Under the pieces are notes generated by a model. It saw only the letters and a list, made by a program, of their open reading frames with translations. It ran no database searches and was not told where the DNA came from. This document shows positions 1 to 8,922 of a DNA stretch of 48,594 bases, one piece after another. Both the position numbers and the translations under genes were made by a program. Every line of letters starts with the position of its first letter. Positions within the stretch are counted from its first letter, which is position 1. Origin of the DNA: Dehalococcoidia bacterium (GTDB lineage Bacteria; Chloroflexota; Dehalococcoidia; SM23-28-2; RBG-16-64-32); NCBI GenBank assembly GCA_030690405.1, contig JAUYGU010000063.1, positions 1-48,594 on the forward strand. The letters are read 5' to 3'.

Positions 1-3
1 GGA

Positions 4-62
4 GTGGACAGGGGACAGTGGACAGTGGACAGACGGAAGTGGGAAGCGGGAAGCAGGAAGAG
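4..62. repeat. Two adjacent heptamer tandem arrays
   Basis: Positions 4-31 hold four units of GTGGACA (one variant, GGGGACA). Positions 35-62 hold four units of GGAAGNN (GGAAGTG, GGAAGCG, GGAAGCA, GGAAGAG). Both have a period of exactly 7 bp although the units are unrelated. A third array, the reverse complement of GTGGACA, lies at 258-285. No gene is visible in 1-314; the stretch holds only repeats and the dnaK leader. Confidence 0.9.
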
Positions 63-130
63 GGGGGGGAAGCGAAGGATGTCGTGTAGGATGACGCGTA
101 GGGGCAGACCCCAGTGTCTGCCCCCGGCCA

Positions 131-190
131 CGTAGCCGCAGGCCTTCAGGCCTGCGGGAGGCGGCGCAGGGCTGAAGCCCCGCAGCTACG
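131..190. repeat. Nested inverted repeat upstream of dnaK
   Basis: CCGCAGGCC (136-144) pairs with GGCCTGCGG (149-157) around a TTCA loop. An outer pair, CGTAGC (131-136) and GCTACG (185-190), encloses it and shares the C at 136. It resembles other short TTCAGG-type hairpins in the window (9651-9680, 25537-25677). No poly-T follows, so a terminator role for the gene to the left is only possible. Confidence 0.5.
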
Positions 191-257
191 AACCGATACG
201 AATGAGATGAGTACGATGACGTTTGACGGCGGAATAGCCTGTGGGTGGGGACGGGTC

Positions 258-285
258 TGTCCACTGTCCACTATCCACTGTTCAC
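258..285. repeat. Heptamer array TGTCCAC in dnaK leader
   Basis: Four units at 258-264, 265-271, 272-278 and 279-285 (TGTCCAC, TGTCCAC, TATCCAC, TGTTCAC). The array ends 29 nt before the dnaK start codon, so it probably lies in the 5' untranslated region or promoter. It is the reverse complement of the unit at 4-31 and matches the units before dnaE and pdxS. Confidence 0.85.
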
Positions 286-314
286 TATTCCGCCCAGAAG
301 GAAGGTGACGCCCC

Positions 315-2219
315 ATGCCTAAAGCCATCGGAATAGACCTCGGTACCACCAACTCCTGCATGGCCGTCATGGAGGGCGGCGAGCCCGTCGTCATCCCCAG
401 CGCCGAAGGCGGCCGCACCGTCCCCTCCATCGTCGCCATCGCCAAGACCGGCGAGCGCCTCGTCGGCCAGATCGCCAAGCGGCAGGCCGTCACCAACCCC
501 GAGAACACGATCTCCTCCATCAAGCGGCTCATGGGCCGCCGCTTCGACGATCCCATCGTCCAGAAGGACCTCAAGGTCCTCCCCTACAAGATCGACGCCG
601 CCGACAACGGCGACGCCCGCGTCTGGATGGGCGAGCGCTCCTATTCGCCGCCGGAGATCTCCGCCATGATCCTCCAGAAGCTCAAGGCCGACGCCGAGGC
701 CTACCTTGGCGATACCGTCAGCGAGGCCGTGATCACCGTCCCCGCCTACTTCAACGACTCGCAGCGACAGGCCACCAAGGCCGCCGGCGAGGTCGCTGGC
801 CTCAACGTCCTCCGCATCATCAACGAGCCCACCGCCTCCTCGCTCGCCTACGGCCTCGACAAGACGGAGGAGAAGACGATCGCCGTCTACGACCTGGGCG
901 GCGGCACCTTCGACATCTCCATCCTGGAGATTGGCGAAGGCACCTTCCACGTCAAGTCCACCGCCGGCGACACCCACCTCGGCGGCGACGACTTCGACCA
1001 GCGCGTCATGGACTGGTTGATCGAGGAGTTCAAGAAGGACCAGGGGATAGACCTGCGCCAGGACCGCATGGCCCTCCAGCGCCTCAAGGAGGGCGCGGAG
1101 AAGGCCAAGGTGGAGCTCTCCACGACGATGCAGACGGAGGTCAACCTCCCCTTCATCACCGCCGACGCCGCCGGCCCCAAGCACCTCAACATCACCCTCA
1201 GCCGCGCCAAGCTCGAACAGCTCGTCGGCGACCTGGTCGAGAACACGATCGACCCCTGCCGCCAGGCCCTCGAGGACGCCAAGGTCACGGCGGACCGCGT
1301 CGGCGAGGTGATCCTCGTCGGCGGCCAGACCCGCATGCCCATGGTCGTCGAGGCGGTCAAGAAGTTCTTCGGCCGCGAGCCCCACAAGGGGGTGAACCCG
1401 GACGAGGTCGTCGCCGTGGGCGCGGCGATCCAGGCCGGCGTCCTCAAGGGCGACGTGCGCGAGGTGCTCCTGCTGGACGTCACCCCGCTGACCCTCGGCA
1501 TCGAGACGCTGGGCGGCGTCGCCACCCCCATCATCCCCCGCAACACGACCATCCCCACCGCGAAGTCGCAGGTCTTCTCCACCGCCAGCGACAGCCAGAC
1601 CTCGGTCGAGATACACGTCGTCCAGGGGGAGCGCTCCCTGGCCGGCGATGACAAGTCGCTCGGCCGCTTCATCCTGGACGGCATCCTGCCCGCCCCCCGC
1701 GGCCTGCCCCAGATCGACGTCTCCTTCGACATCGACGCCAACGGCATCCTCCACGTCTCCGCCCGCGACAAGGGCACGGGCCGCGAGCAGAAGATCACGA
1801 TCCAGGCCGGCACCGGCCTCTCGCCGGAAGAGATCGAGCGGATGAAGACGGACGCGGAGGCGCACGCCGAGGAGGACCGCCGCCGCCGCGAGGAGATCGA
1901 GCTGCGCAACCAGGCCGACTCCCTCGCCTACACGGCCGAGAAGACCGTCCGCGAGTCCGGCGACAAGATACCGGCCGACGTCCGCGGCGACATCGAGGCG
2001 CGGGTGAAGGACGTGCGCGACGCCCTGGCCGCGCAGGCCGACGCTGACCGCGTCCGCGAGGCGCTGAACGGCCTCTCGGAGGCGCTGCAGCGGGCGGGCG
2101 CCGCCGTCTACGGCCAGCCCGGCGCCGAGGGTGGCCCCGAAGCGCCGCCGCCCCCGGAGGGCGAGGGCGAAGCCCCCGCCGAAGAGGGCACCGTCGAGGG
2201 CGAATACCGCGAGGTGTAG
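315..2219 (+). CDS. dnaK: Molecular chaperone DnaK (Hsp70)
   Basis: Cytosolic ATP-dependent chaperone that binds exposed hydrophobic stretches with DnaJ and GrpE. The 634-residue protein has the normal family length. The nucleotide-binding domain shows the phosphate loop GIDLGTTNS near the start, [23 protein letters not shown] and [10 protein letters not shown]. The linker and substrate-binding domain follow from [14 protein letters not shown], and the acidic tail ends in EYREV. The start at 315 follows AAGGAAGGTG (297-306). It is not next to grpE, and dnaJ lies 4.5 kb away. No CIRCE operator was found upstream; a heptamer array sits there instead. The last 54 bp are duplicated at 2810-2863. 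Confidence 0.98.
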   Translation: MPKAIGIDLGTTNSCMAVMEGGEPVVIPSAEGGRTVPSIVAIAKTGERLVGQIAKRQAVTNPENTISSIKRLMGRRFDDPIVQKDLKVLPYKIDAADNGDARVWMGERSYSPPEISAMILQKLKADAEAYLGDTVSEAVITVPAYFNDSQRQATKAAGEVAGLNVLRIINEPTASSLAYGLDKTEEKTIAVYDLGGGTFDISILEIGEGTFHVKSTAGDTHLGGDDFDQRVMDWLIEEFKKDQGIDLRQDRMALQRLKEGAEKAKVELSTTMQTEVNLPFITADAAGPKHLNITLSRAKLEQLVGDLVENTIDPCRQALEDAKVTADRVGEVILVGGQTRMPMVVEAVKKFFGREPHKGVNPDEVVAVGAAIQAGVLKGDVREVLLLDVTPLTLGIETLGGVATPIIPRNTTIPTAKSQVFSTASDSQTSVEIHVVQGERSLAGDDKSLGRFILDGILPAPRGLPQIDVSFDIDANGILHVSARDKGTGREQKITIQAGTGLSPEEIERMKTDAEAHAEEDRRRREEIELRNQADSLAYTAEKTVRESGDKIPADVRGDIEARVKDVRDALAAQADADRVREALNGLSEALQRAGAAVYGQPGAEGGPEAPPPPEGEGEAPAEEGTVEGEYREV

Positions 2220-2285
2220 CTCCCCGATCTGAACCCGGGAACCCCAGCAAGCCCACCACGACGTGGGAGTACGGCACAATCAAGA

Positions 2286-2759
2286 GTTAGGCGGCGTGCA
2301 TAGCACACAAAGGAGGACGGCATGTCCGAGCCTATCGTCTACATCGACAGCTCTGAGATCCACGAGGGAAAGCTCGAGGAGCTCAAGACGGCCATGAACG
2401 AGTTGGCCGAGTTCGTCGAGGTGAACGAGGCGCGGCTAATCGCCTACAACGTGTACTTCAAGGAGGACGGCACTCGGATGACCGTCGTCCATGTTCATCC
2501 TGACTCCGCTTCGTTGGAGTTCCACATGAAGGTGGCTGGCCCCTTATTCCCCAAGTTCGCGGAGTTCATCAAGCTGTTGACGATCGATGTCTACGGCAAG
2601 CCGAGTGACGACCTGGTGGAGCAGATGCGACAAAAGGCCCAGATGTTAGGGAACGGGACTGTGCTGGTGCACGAACTCCACGCAGGGTTCGCTCGGTTCG
2701 GAACCCACTGATGAGGGTGGATGCCACTCTGCGACGTATTCTGGCGATTGCCGCCCAAC
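2286..2759. mobile_element. Possible gene-cassette insertion behind dnaK
   Basis: The gene at 2322-2711 is bracketed by GTTAGGC (2286-2292), which fits the integron R' core GTTRRRY, and GCCCAAC (2753-2759), which fits the R'' core RYYYAAC. The bases after the second core (AGGCGCTCCAGCGGAC) resemble the left half of environmental attC sites, but no matching right half follows. The whole segment lies between two copies of the dnaK tail. Seen: the two core matches and the repeats. Inferred: that this is an inserted cassette or remnant. The 7-bp cores are short and could occur by chance. Confidence 0.35.
2322..2711 (+). CDS. Small ABM-like protein, function unknown
   Basis: A 129-residue soluble protein with no signal peptide or membrane segment. 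Its layout (IVYIDSSEIHEGKLEELKTAM, a helix, then TRMTVVHVHPDSASLEFHMK) resembles the dimeric alpha+beta barrel of antibiotic-biosynthesis-monooxygenase-like proteins. This is a fold-level impression only. A textbook ribosome site AAAGGAGG (2309-2316) lies 5 nt before the ATG. Its codons use fewer G/C third positions than dnaK, and it sits between duplicated dnaK tails, so it may be acquired. No catalytic residues can be assigned. Confidence 0.75.
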   Translation: MSEPIVYIDSSEIHEGKLEELKTAMNELAEFVEVNEARLIAYNVYFKEDGTRMTVVHVHPDSASLEFHMKVAGPLFPKFAEFIKLLTIDVYGKPSDDLVEQMRQKAQMLGNGTVLVHELHAGFARFGTH

Positions 2760-2809
2760 CAGGCGCTCCAGCGGACCGGTACGCAGCCGCGGCCCGGCGG
2801 AGCCCCGCA

Positions 2810-2863
2810 GGCGAAGCCCCCGCCGAAGAGGGCACCGTCGAAGGCGAATACCGCGAGGTGTAG
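2810..2863 (+). repeat. Duplicate of the dnaK 3' end (54 bp)
   Basis: This 54-bp block matches 2166-2219, the last 54 bases of dnaK including its TAG stop, at 53 of 54 positions (G to A in the GTCGAGGGCG stretch). Homology stops abruptly on both sides. The two copies are direct repeats 644 bp apart and enclose the small gene at 2322-2711. Integration at a gene's 3' end that regenerates the tail would leave this pattern; so would a local duplication. Confidence 0.95.
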
Positions 2864-2879
2864 GGACCCTCGCCCCCGG

Positions 2880-2927
2880 CCCCTCTCCCGCTCGCGGGAG
2901 AGGGGTGACCGCAGGTCGGGGTGAGGG
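2880..2927. repeat. Dispersed palindromic repeat, copy 1
   Basis: A hairpin CCCCTCTCCCG/CGGGAGAGGGG is followed by TGACCGCAGGTCGGGGTGAG. A second copy at 7908-7955 agrees at nearly all positions and there forms the start of prmA. Here it is intergenic, between the dnaK-tail copy and the pspC gene. The rest of 2864-2982 contains a small inverted repeat (ACAGGCTTCAGCCTGT, 2945-2960) and no gene. Confidence 0.85.
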
Positions 2928-2982
2928 CGGACCCAACCCGAAGGACAGGCTTCAGCCTGTCGCCCCGCGCGTGTCCTACTCC

Positions 2983-3204
2983 TCACTCGCCTCCGCTCTC
3001 CGCCTTCGGCTTCAGGGGGATGATAAACGCCATCGACAGGTAGAGGATGATGCTGGGGACGCCGAGCGTAAAGAACGTTATGACGAGGTAGGTGATCCGC
3101 ACCAGCGACGGGTCCAGGCCGAAGAAGTCGGCCAGGCCGCCGAGTACGCCGAGCACCTTCCGGCCCTTGCGGATTCGATGCAGCCGCTTCGGTTGTTCGC
3201 TCAT
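2983..3204 (-). CDS. PspC domain protein
   Basis: A 73-residue protein made almost entirely of one PspC domain: the basic start KRLHRIRKGRKVLGVLGG, then GLADFFGLDPSLVRI, then a hydrophobic span (TYLVITFFTLGVPSIILYL) that should cross the membrane. PspC proteins sense or bind in envelope-stress responses, but this short stand-alone form has no assignable role. The ATG at 3204 was preferred to a longer in-frame start because GGAGG precedes it and the extra N-terminus looks non-coding. A minus-strand -10 box (TATAAT) lies at 3251-3256, and the gene is divergent from ubiA. Confidence 0.85.
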   Translation of the reverse strand: MSEQPKRLHRIRKGRKVLGVLGGLADFFGLDPSLVRITYLVITFFTLGVPSIILYLSMAFIIPLKPKAESGGE

Positions 3205-3250
3205 GGGGCGCCTCCCCAGGCGCGCTACCGCGTCCGCGCCTGACGAGGGC

Positions 3251-3256
3251 ATTATA
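3251..3256 (-). promoter_or_regulatory. -10 box for the PspC gene
   Basis: Reading the minus strand gives TATAAT, a perfect -10 hexamer, about 47 bp before the chosen ATG of the PspC gene. No convincing -35 was identified. Confidence 0.6.
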
Positions 3257-3307
3257 GCGCAACGGCCTGCCCGTCTGTGACCGCTTTCTCCAGGCACCGG
3301 GCGTTGC

Positions 3308-3313
3308 TACAAT
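3308..3313 (+). promoter_or_regulatory. -10 box directly before the UbiA start
   Basis: TACAAT ends 7 nt before the GTG start at 3321, so transcription should begin at or next to the start codon (a leaderless message). No Shine-Dalgarno sequence precedes the GTG, in keeping with this. Confidence 0.6.
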
Positions 3314-3320
3314 AGCCGCC

Positions 3321-4334
3321 GTGACCACAACAGCCGCCAGACCGTTCGCGCCCCGCCTCTGGCTGGAGGCCCTCTACACCATCCCCCGCGTCGACCTCGC
3401 CCACGTCGACCCGATCACCCGCTGGCTCATCCTCTCCCGCGCCTCCGTCGTCGTCATGACCGCCACCTCCGCCGTCATCGGCGGCCTCCTCGCCCTCCGC
3501 GACGACGTCTTCGACGCGCCCCTCCTCATCCTCACCGCCCTCGGCCTGGTGCTGGCGCACGCCGGCTCCAACCTCGTGAACGACTTCTGGGACTTCCACC
3601 GCGGCGCCGACAGCGCCGACTCGCCGCGGGTCAACTACGGCCCCCACCCCCTGACCGACGAGTCCGCCCGCTGGCGCTCCTTCCTCCTCGTCACCCTGTT
3701 CATACTCGCGGCGGCGGCCGCCATCGGCATCTACCTGACGCTGGTGACCGGCCCCGTGCTCCTCGCCTTCGCCCTCTCGGGGGCGTTCGTGCTCTTGCTC
3801 TACTCCGGCGGGCCGCTGCCCCTGAAGTACTTCGGCCTGGGCGAGATCGCCGTGTTCATCGTCTGGGGTCCGCTGATGATCGGCGGCACCTACTACGTGA
3901 TGGCGGAGTCGCTGCCCGGCTGGGTCGTCCTGGCGTCGGTCCCCTACGCCCTCGGCGTCACGACGGTGCTCTTCGGCAAGCACCTCGATAAGCTCGCCTT
4001 CGATACGGAGCACGGCATACGCACGCTGCCGATGCTCCTGGGCGAAGCGAGGGCGCGCCGGCTGACGGAGGTCCTGAGCGTCGGCATGTACGCCGCCGTG
4101 ATCGCCCTCGCAGTCTGGCAGGAGATGCCGGGGCTGCTGCTGGTGGTGGGCGCGCTGCCGATGCTGCTCTGGGTGCTCCGGATATACAACGCGCCCAAGC
4201 CCGCGGAGCCGCCGGAGGGATACCACGGCTGGCCGCTTTGGTTCGTGGGGATCGCCTTCATCCACAACCGGCGATTCGGGGTGCTGTTCATCGCCGGGCT
4301 GGCCCTCCAGCTCGCCGCCGAAGCCGTCCTTTAG
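3321..4334 (+). CDS. UbiA-family prenyltransferase (MenA-like)
   Basis: Integral membrane enzyme of 337 residues that moves a prenyl chain to an aromatic acceptor. The first aspartate motif NDFWDFHRGAD (residues 87-97) and the second, around KHLDKLAFDTEHGIRTLP (about 216-232), are the Mg-diphosphate sites of this superfamily. Hydrophobic helices fill the rest. The combination is closest to 1,4-dihydroxy-2-naphthoate prenyltransferase (menaquinone synthesis), but the acceptor cannot be fixed from sequence alone and no men genes are next to it. The start is GTG with a -10 box only 7 nt upstream. Confidence 0.85.
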   Translation: MTTTAARPFAPRLWLEALYTIPRVDLAHVDPITRWLILSRASVVVMTATSAVIGGLLALRDDVFDAPLLILTALGLVLAHAGSNLVNDFWDFHRGADSADSPRVNYGPHPLTDESARWRSFLLVTLFILAAAAAIGIYLTLVTGPVLLAFALSGAFVLLLYSGGPLPLKYFGLGEIAVFIVWGPLMIGGTYYVMAESLPGWVVLASVPYALGVTTVLFGKHLDKLAFDTEHGIRTLPMLLGEARARRLTEVLSVGMYAAVIALAVWQEMPGLLLVVGALPMLLWVLRIYNAPKPAEPPEGYHGWPLWFVGIAFIHNRRFGVLFIAGLALQLAAEAVL

Positions 4335-4351
4335 CGGCCTCCCGCTGCCCC

Positions 4352-4380
4352 TTGACTGAGCCCATCGCTGGCGATAACGT
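4352..4380 (+). promoter_or_regulatory. Candidate promoter of the DUF1326 operon
   Basis: TTGACT (4352-4357), a 17-bp spacer and TAACGT (4375-4380) form a fair sigma-70-type promoter. A transcript from here would carry a leader of about 220 nt before the DUF1326 gene, including the small reading frame at 4418-4447. Confidence 0.5.
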
Positions 4381-4417
4381 AAGAGCCGTTCTCCATCGGA
4401 ACGATCGGAGGCGGGCC

Positions 4418-4447
4418 ATGACCATCGACGTCCCTCGCGCGCGTTAG
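4418..4447 (+). CDS. Possible 9-residue leader peptide
   Basis: A tiny reading frame, MTIDVPRAR then TAG, is preceded at good distance by GGAGG (six nt, GCGGGCC region). It lies in the long leader between a candidate promoter and the DUF1326 gene. Short Arg/Pro-containing leader peptides can control downstream genes by attenuation, but no paired anti-terminator hairpins were worked out here. It could also be chance. Confidence 0.3.
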   Translation: MTIDVPRAR

Positions 4448-4607
4448 TGCGGCGCTGCGGACGCTCATCGCTTGGCCCCGCCTCCCCCAGCCGGCTTGCG
4501 TTATGCCGAGAAAGTGAGGGAGAAGCGCACTCACGTAGGTCACCGTTCTTCGAAGTCGCCCGAAGCCGGGCTATCGGTGGATCGTCAACATAGAAGGAGG
4601 TTCGATA

Positions 4608-5207
4608 ATGGCATACAACCTGGAAGGAAGCCTGCTGGAAGTCTGCACCTGCAAGGTGATCTGCCCCTGCTGGGTCGGTGAGGACCCGGATGGCGGCGTC
4701 TGTGATGGAATAATTGGGTACCACGTCGACCGTGGCACGGTCGACGGCGTCGACGTATCCGGCCGCAGCTTCGTGCTGCTGGCGCACATCCCCGGCAACG
4801 TCCTCAAGGGCAACTGGCGGGCCGTCGTCTACGTGGACGACAAGGCTTCGTCTCAGCAAAAGGATGCGCTCCTCAACGCCTTCACCGGCAAGCTGGGCGG
4901 GCCGCTGGCGGACCAGGCGCAGCTGATCGGGGAGGTCGTGGCCGTGGAGAGCGTGCCTATCGACTTCAAGGTCGAAAAGGGCAAGGGGACGCTGAAGGTC
5001 GGCAGCGGCATCGAGGCGGAGATCGAGCCGATGCAGGGAGCGACGGGCTTCACGACGCTGAACGATAGCATCTTCTCGAACATCCCGGGCTCGCCCGCCT
5101 ACGTCAGCAAAGCCCCCGTGTATAAGGCCAACGTGCCCGAGCTCGGCTTCAACATCAGCCTGTCGGGCTACAACGCCGTCCAGGGCAGCTTCCGCTTCGT
5201 GGGCTAG
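4608..5207 (+). CDS. DUF1326 protein, likely metal-binding
   Basis: A 199-residue soluble protein of the DUF1326 family. The N-terminal cysteine cluster CTCKVICPCW (about residues 14-23) is the family hallmark and suggests metal binding. Further signs are GGVCDG and a beta-rich body ending SGYNAVQGSFRFVG. The start has a strong site, GGAGG, 7-8 nt before the ATG. It heads a run of four same-strand genes with DUF4242, DUF2182 and an NrtS-like gene. DUF1326 and DUF2182 genes are often neighbours in other bacteria, which supports a shared function, but the metal or substrate is unknown. Confidence 0.9.
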   Translation: MAYNLEGSLLEVCTCKVICPCWVGEDPDGGVCDGIIGYHVDRGTVDGVDVSGRSFVLLAHIPGNVLKGNWRAVVYVDDKASSQQKDALLNAFTGKLGGPLADQAQLIGEVVAVESVPIDFKVEKGKGTLKVGSGIEAEIEPMQGATGFTTLNDSIFSNIPGSPAYVSKAPVYKANVPELGFNISLSGYNAVQGSFRFVG

Positions 5208-5256
5208 GGCTGCCCGCCCGTAGCCGTCCGCGAGTCAACGTAGGAAGGAGTCGACT

Positions 5257-5532
5257 TTGCCCAGGTACGTCATAGAGCGCGAGATTCCGGGAGCGGGCAA
5301 GCTCTCCCCCCAGGAGCTGCAGGCGATCTCCCAGAAGTCGTGCAGCGTCCTCGATCAGCTTGGCCCCAGGATCCAGTGGGAGCAGAGCTTCGTCACCGGT
5401 GACAAGATCTACTGCGTGTACATCGCCTCGAACGAGCAGTTGGTGCGGGAGCACGCCCGCCAGGGCGGATTCCCGGCCAACTCCGTCGCGGAGGTCAAGT
5501 CGATCATCGATCCCACAACGGCGGAAGCCTGA
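5257..5532 (+). CDS. DUF4242 / SCO4226-like small protein
   Basis: A 91-residue protein (PRYVIEREIPGAGKLSPQEL, then VTGDKIYCVYIASNEQLVREHA) with the ferredoxin-like layout of DUF4242. The characterised member SCO4226 binds nickel, so metal binding is possible here but not shown. The start is TTG at 5257, chosen because AGGAAGGAG ends 6 nt before it and the family begins with this peptide. It lies 49 bp after DUF1326 and 31 bp before DUF2182, so the three are probably co-transcribed. Confidence 0.85.
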   Translation: MPRYVIEREIPGAGKLSPQELQAISQKSCSVLDQLGPRIQWEQSFVTGDKIYCVYIASNEQLVREHARQGGFPANSVAEVKSIIDPTTAEA

Positions 5533-5563
5533 TCCTCCCCCCGTGCTCCGAGAGGCGTGACAC

Positions 5564-6352
5564 ATGTGGGCCAGGGTAGACGACCGTAGGCCGTTCACCG
5601 CCGCGCTCATAGGCCTTATCGTCCTCGCCTGGCTCGTTCTCCTGGCCTGGGGCCAGTCGCCCTACGGGCGGTTCCTGAGCCACGAACAGCTCGGCGAGGT
5701 CAAGATGAGCCTGAGCGGCGACACGGCCCTGGTCGCGCTCGCCTTCGTCGGCGGCTGGACGCTGATGACCTTCGCCATGATGCTGCCGACGAGCCTTCCT
5801 CTGATCACGATGTTCCGCACCATGACCCGGCGGCGGCGCGACCGCCGCCTGCTGGCGGCGCTGCTCGTCGCCGGGTACGTGGTGGTATGGGCTGCCTTCG
5901 GCGTCCTGGCCCACGCCGGCGACTTCGGCCTGCACCAGGCCGTCCAGCAAAGCCACTGGTTGGGAGACCACGCCTGGGCGATCGGAGGCGCCACGCTTCT
6001 CTTGGCCGGGGTCTACCAGTTCACGCCGCTCAAGTATCACTGCCTGGACAAGTGCCGCTCCCCCTTTAGCTTCATCTCGGAGCGCTGGGGCGGCAGCCGC
6101 GAACGGCTGGCCAGCTTCCAGTTGGGTGTGAGCCACGGCCTGTTCTGCGTTGGCTGCTGCTGGTCGTTAATGCTGCTAATGTTCGCCGTCGGCACCGGCA
6201 ACCTGGGCTGGATGCTGGCGCTGGGTACCGTAATGGCCATCGAGAAGAACATGCCCTGGGGGCGGCGGCTCAGCGCGCCCCTGGGTCTGGGGCTCGTAGC
6301 TCTGGGGCTGATCGTAATAGCCACGGGCGCGCCGGGCGCCTGCGCCTGCTGA
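5564..6352 (+). CDS. DUF2182 membrane protein
   Basis: A 262-residue integral membrane protein with about six to seven hydrophobic helices. DUF2182 hallmarks are visible: MTFAMMLPTSLPL after the second helix, then YQFTPLKYHCLDKCRSP and FCVGCCWSLM. The paired cysteines and the methionine-rich segment suggest metal handling at the membrane, as predicted for the family; this is not proven. It follows DUF1326 and DUF4242 in the same operon. The C-terminus GACAC ends 17 nt before the next gene. Confidence 0.9.
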   Translation: MWARVDDRRPFTAALIGLIVLAWLVLLAWGQSPYGRFLSHEQLGEVKMSLSGDTALVALAFVGGWTLMTFAMMLPTSLPLITMFRTMTRRRRDRRLLAALLVAGYVVVWAAFGVLAHAGDFGLHQAVQQSHWLGDHAWAIGGATLLLAGVYQFTPLKYHCLDKCRSPFSFISERWGGSRERLASFQLGVSHGLFCVGCCWSLMLLMFAVGTGNLGWMLALGTVMAIEKNMPWGRRLSAPLGLGLVALGLIVIATGAPGACAC

Positions 6353-6369
6353 GCGCCGCGACGGCCAGC

Positions 6370-6687
6370 TTGGCACCGGGGCCGGCGGTCTGCGAACGCT
6401 GTCAGTGTCGCCTCCGCGGCGCGTTCTACGAGGTGAGGTCCGGCGGCGCTGCGTCTCGCCGCTGCCTGCGTTGCACACTCACCCACCGCCTGCTCATCGC
6501 CAGGTCGCTCGCGATCGCAATCGTCGTCGGCACGCTGCTTACGGCGATCAATCAGGGGAACATCATCCTGCAGGGTGACGCTTCGGCCGCCCTCGCCTGG
6601 AAGATACCGCTCACCTACGCGGTGCCCTACTGCGTGGCGACCGCCGGCGCCCTGCTCAACTCGCGCCTCCGCCCCTCCCGAGGGTGA
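6370..6687 (+). CDS. NrtS-like protein with N-terminal zinc ribbon
   Basis: A 105-residue protein. Residues from about 40 match the small NrtS membrane family: [19 protein letters not shown], then [20 protein letters not shown], two membrane helices. NrtS supports nitrate uptake in some marine cyanobacteria; the role here is inferred only from that likeness. The N-terminus has CERC and RRCLRC, two CxxC knuckles typical of a zinc ribbon, not part of the minimal family. The start is a TTG 17 nt after DUF2182. A different start within this region cannot be excluded. Confidence 0.7.
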   Translation: MAPGPAVCERCQCRLRGAFYEVRSGGAASRRCLRCTLTHRLLIARSLAIAIVVGTLLTAINQGNIILQGDASAALAWKIPLTYAVPYCVATAGALLNSRLRPSRG

Positions 6688-6707
6688 CGGGCCGCGCGGC
6701 TCCGCGA

Positions 6708-6713
6708 TACAAT
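6708..6713 (+). promoter_or_regulatory. -10 box close to the dnaJ start
   Basis: TACAAT ends 9 nt before the dnaJ ATG at 6723, and no ribosome site lies between them. dnaJ therefore appears to have its own, nearly leaderless, transcript. Confidence 0.55.
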
Positions 6714-6722
6714 AGCTTGGAT

Positions 6723-7847
6723 ATGGCCCGAACATCCAAGCGCGACTACTACGAGGTGCTGGGCGTCTCCCGGAACGCCTCCGCGGAGGAGATCAAGAAG
6801 GCGTTCCGGCAGCTCGCCATGAAGTACCACCCTGACCGCAATAAGGAGGACGGCGCCGAGGCCCGGTTCAAAGAGATCGGCGAGGCGTACGAGGTGCTCT
6901 CCGATTCCGAGAAGCGCGCCGCCTACGATCGCTACGGCCACGCCGGGCTCCAGGGGTTCGAGGCCGGGCGGCCGTTCGAGGGATTCGACTTCGGCGGCTT
7001 CGGCGATATCTTCGACGCCTTCTTCGGCGGCACCACCGCCCGCCGCGCCCGCGAGTCCCAGCGCGGCGCCGACCGTCGCATCGACCTGGAGATCGACTTC
7101 GAGGAGGCGGCCTTCGGCTGCGAGAAGGAGATCGAGGTCGTCAGGCACGAGCGCTGCTCCCGCTGCGGCGGCAACCGCGCCGAGCCGGGTTCGCAGCCCG
7201 CCCGCTGCCCCTCCTGCGACGGCAGCGGCCACGTTCAGAGGGTATCGCGCAACTTCTTCGGTCAGTTCGTCAACATCGCCACCTGTTCCCAGTGCCGCGG
7301 CGAGGGCAGGATCATCAGCGAACCCTGCAAGGACTGCAAGGGCAACGGACGCCAGCGGCAGGCCCGCAAGCTGCTGGTCAAGGTCCCCGCCGGCGTCAGC
7401 GACGGCTCGCAGATGCGGCTCTCCGGTGAGGGCGACGTCGGCGCCAACGGCGGCGGGCCCGGCCACCTCTACGTCAGCATCGCCGTGCGGCCTCACCCGG
7501 AGTTCCAGCGCGACGAGGACGACCTGGTCTACGATCTTGACCTGAACCTGGCGCAGGCCGCCCTGGGCTGCGAGGTGGAGGTGCCCACGCTGGACCGCAA
7601 GCCGCACACGATCAAGGTGCCGCCCGGCACCCAGACCGGCCGCGTCTTTGTCCTGCGGGGCAAGGGTGTGCCCCACCTCCACGGCAGCGGTCGCGGCGAC
7701 CTCCTGGTCCGCGCCGGCGTCGCCGTGCCCACCGAGCTCAGCGACGAGCAGCGCGAGCTGCTCCTGAGGCTCGCCGAGAGCTTCGGCACCCCCCTGTCCG
7801 ACGACGAGAAGGGGATCCTGGGCAAGATAAAGGACGCCCTGGGATAG
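6723..7847 (+). CDS. dnaJ: Co-chaperone DnaJ (Hsp40)
   Basis: A 374-residue type I J-protein that stimulates DnaK ATPase and delivers substrates. In order: J domain with KYHPDRN (HPD motif), Gly/Phe-rich region ([16 protein letters not shown]), four CxxCxGxG zinc-finger repeats ([31 protein letters not shown]; the first departs slightly from consensus) and the beta-sandwich substrate domains. The start at 6723 ([15 protein letters not shown]) is preferred over an in-frame ATG at 6684, which would lie upstream of the -10 box. It is separated from dnaK by about 4.5 kb of unrelated genes. Confidence 0.97.
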   Translation: MARTSKRDYYEVLGVSRNASAEEIKKAFRQLAMKYHPDRNKEDGAEARFKEIGEAYEVLSDSEKRAAYDRYGHAGLQGFEAGRPFEGFDFGGFGDIFDAFFGGTTARRARESQRGADRRIDLEIDFEEAAFGCEKEIEVVRHERCSRCGGNRAEPGSQPARCPSCDGSGHVQRVSRNFFGQFVNIATCSQCRGEGRIISEPCKDCKGNGRQRQARKLLVKVPAGVSDGSQMRLSGEGDVGANGGGPGHLYVSIAVRPHPEFQRDEDDLVYDLDLNLAQAALGCEVEVPTLDRKPHTIKVPPGTQTGRVFVLRGKGVPHLHGSGRGDLLVRAGVAVPTELSDEQRELLLRLAESFGTPLSDDEKGILGKIKDALG

Positions 7848-7890
7848 CCTGCTGGCTGCGCCCCGCCGCAACCCGCGACCGGTAACGAAG

Positions 7891-8914
<1,024 letters not shown>

Positions 8915-8922
<8 letters not shown>

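Noticed and set aside
285..2279. A 664-codon open frame on the minus strand, opposite dnaK
   Set aside because: It mirrors dnaK in a GC-rich gene, has a repetitive Ala/Gly/Asp/Leu composition and no known domain. Long antisense frames of this kind also lie opposite dnaE and the ATPase gene.
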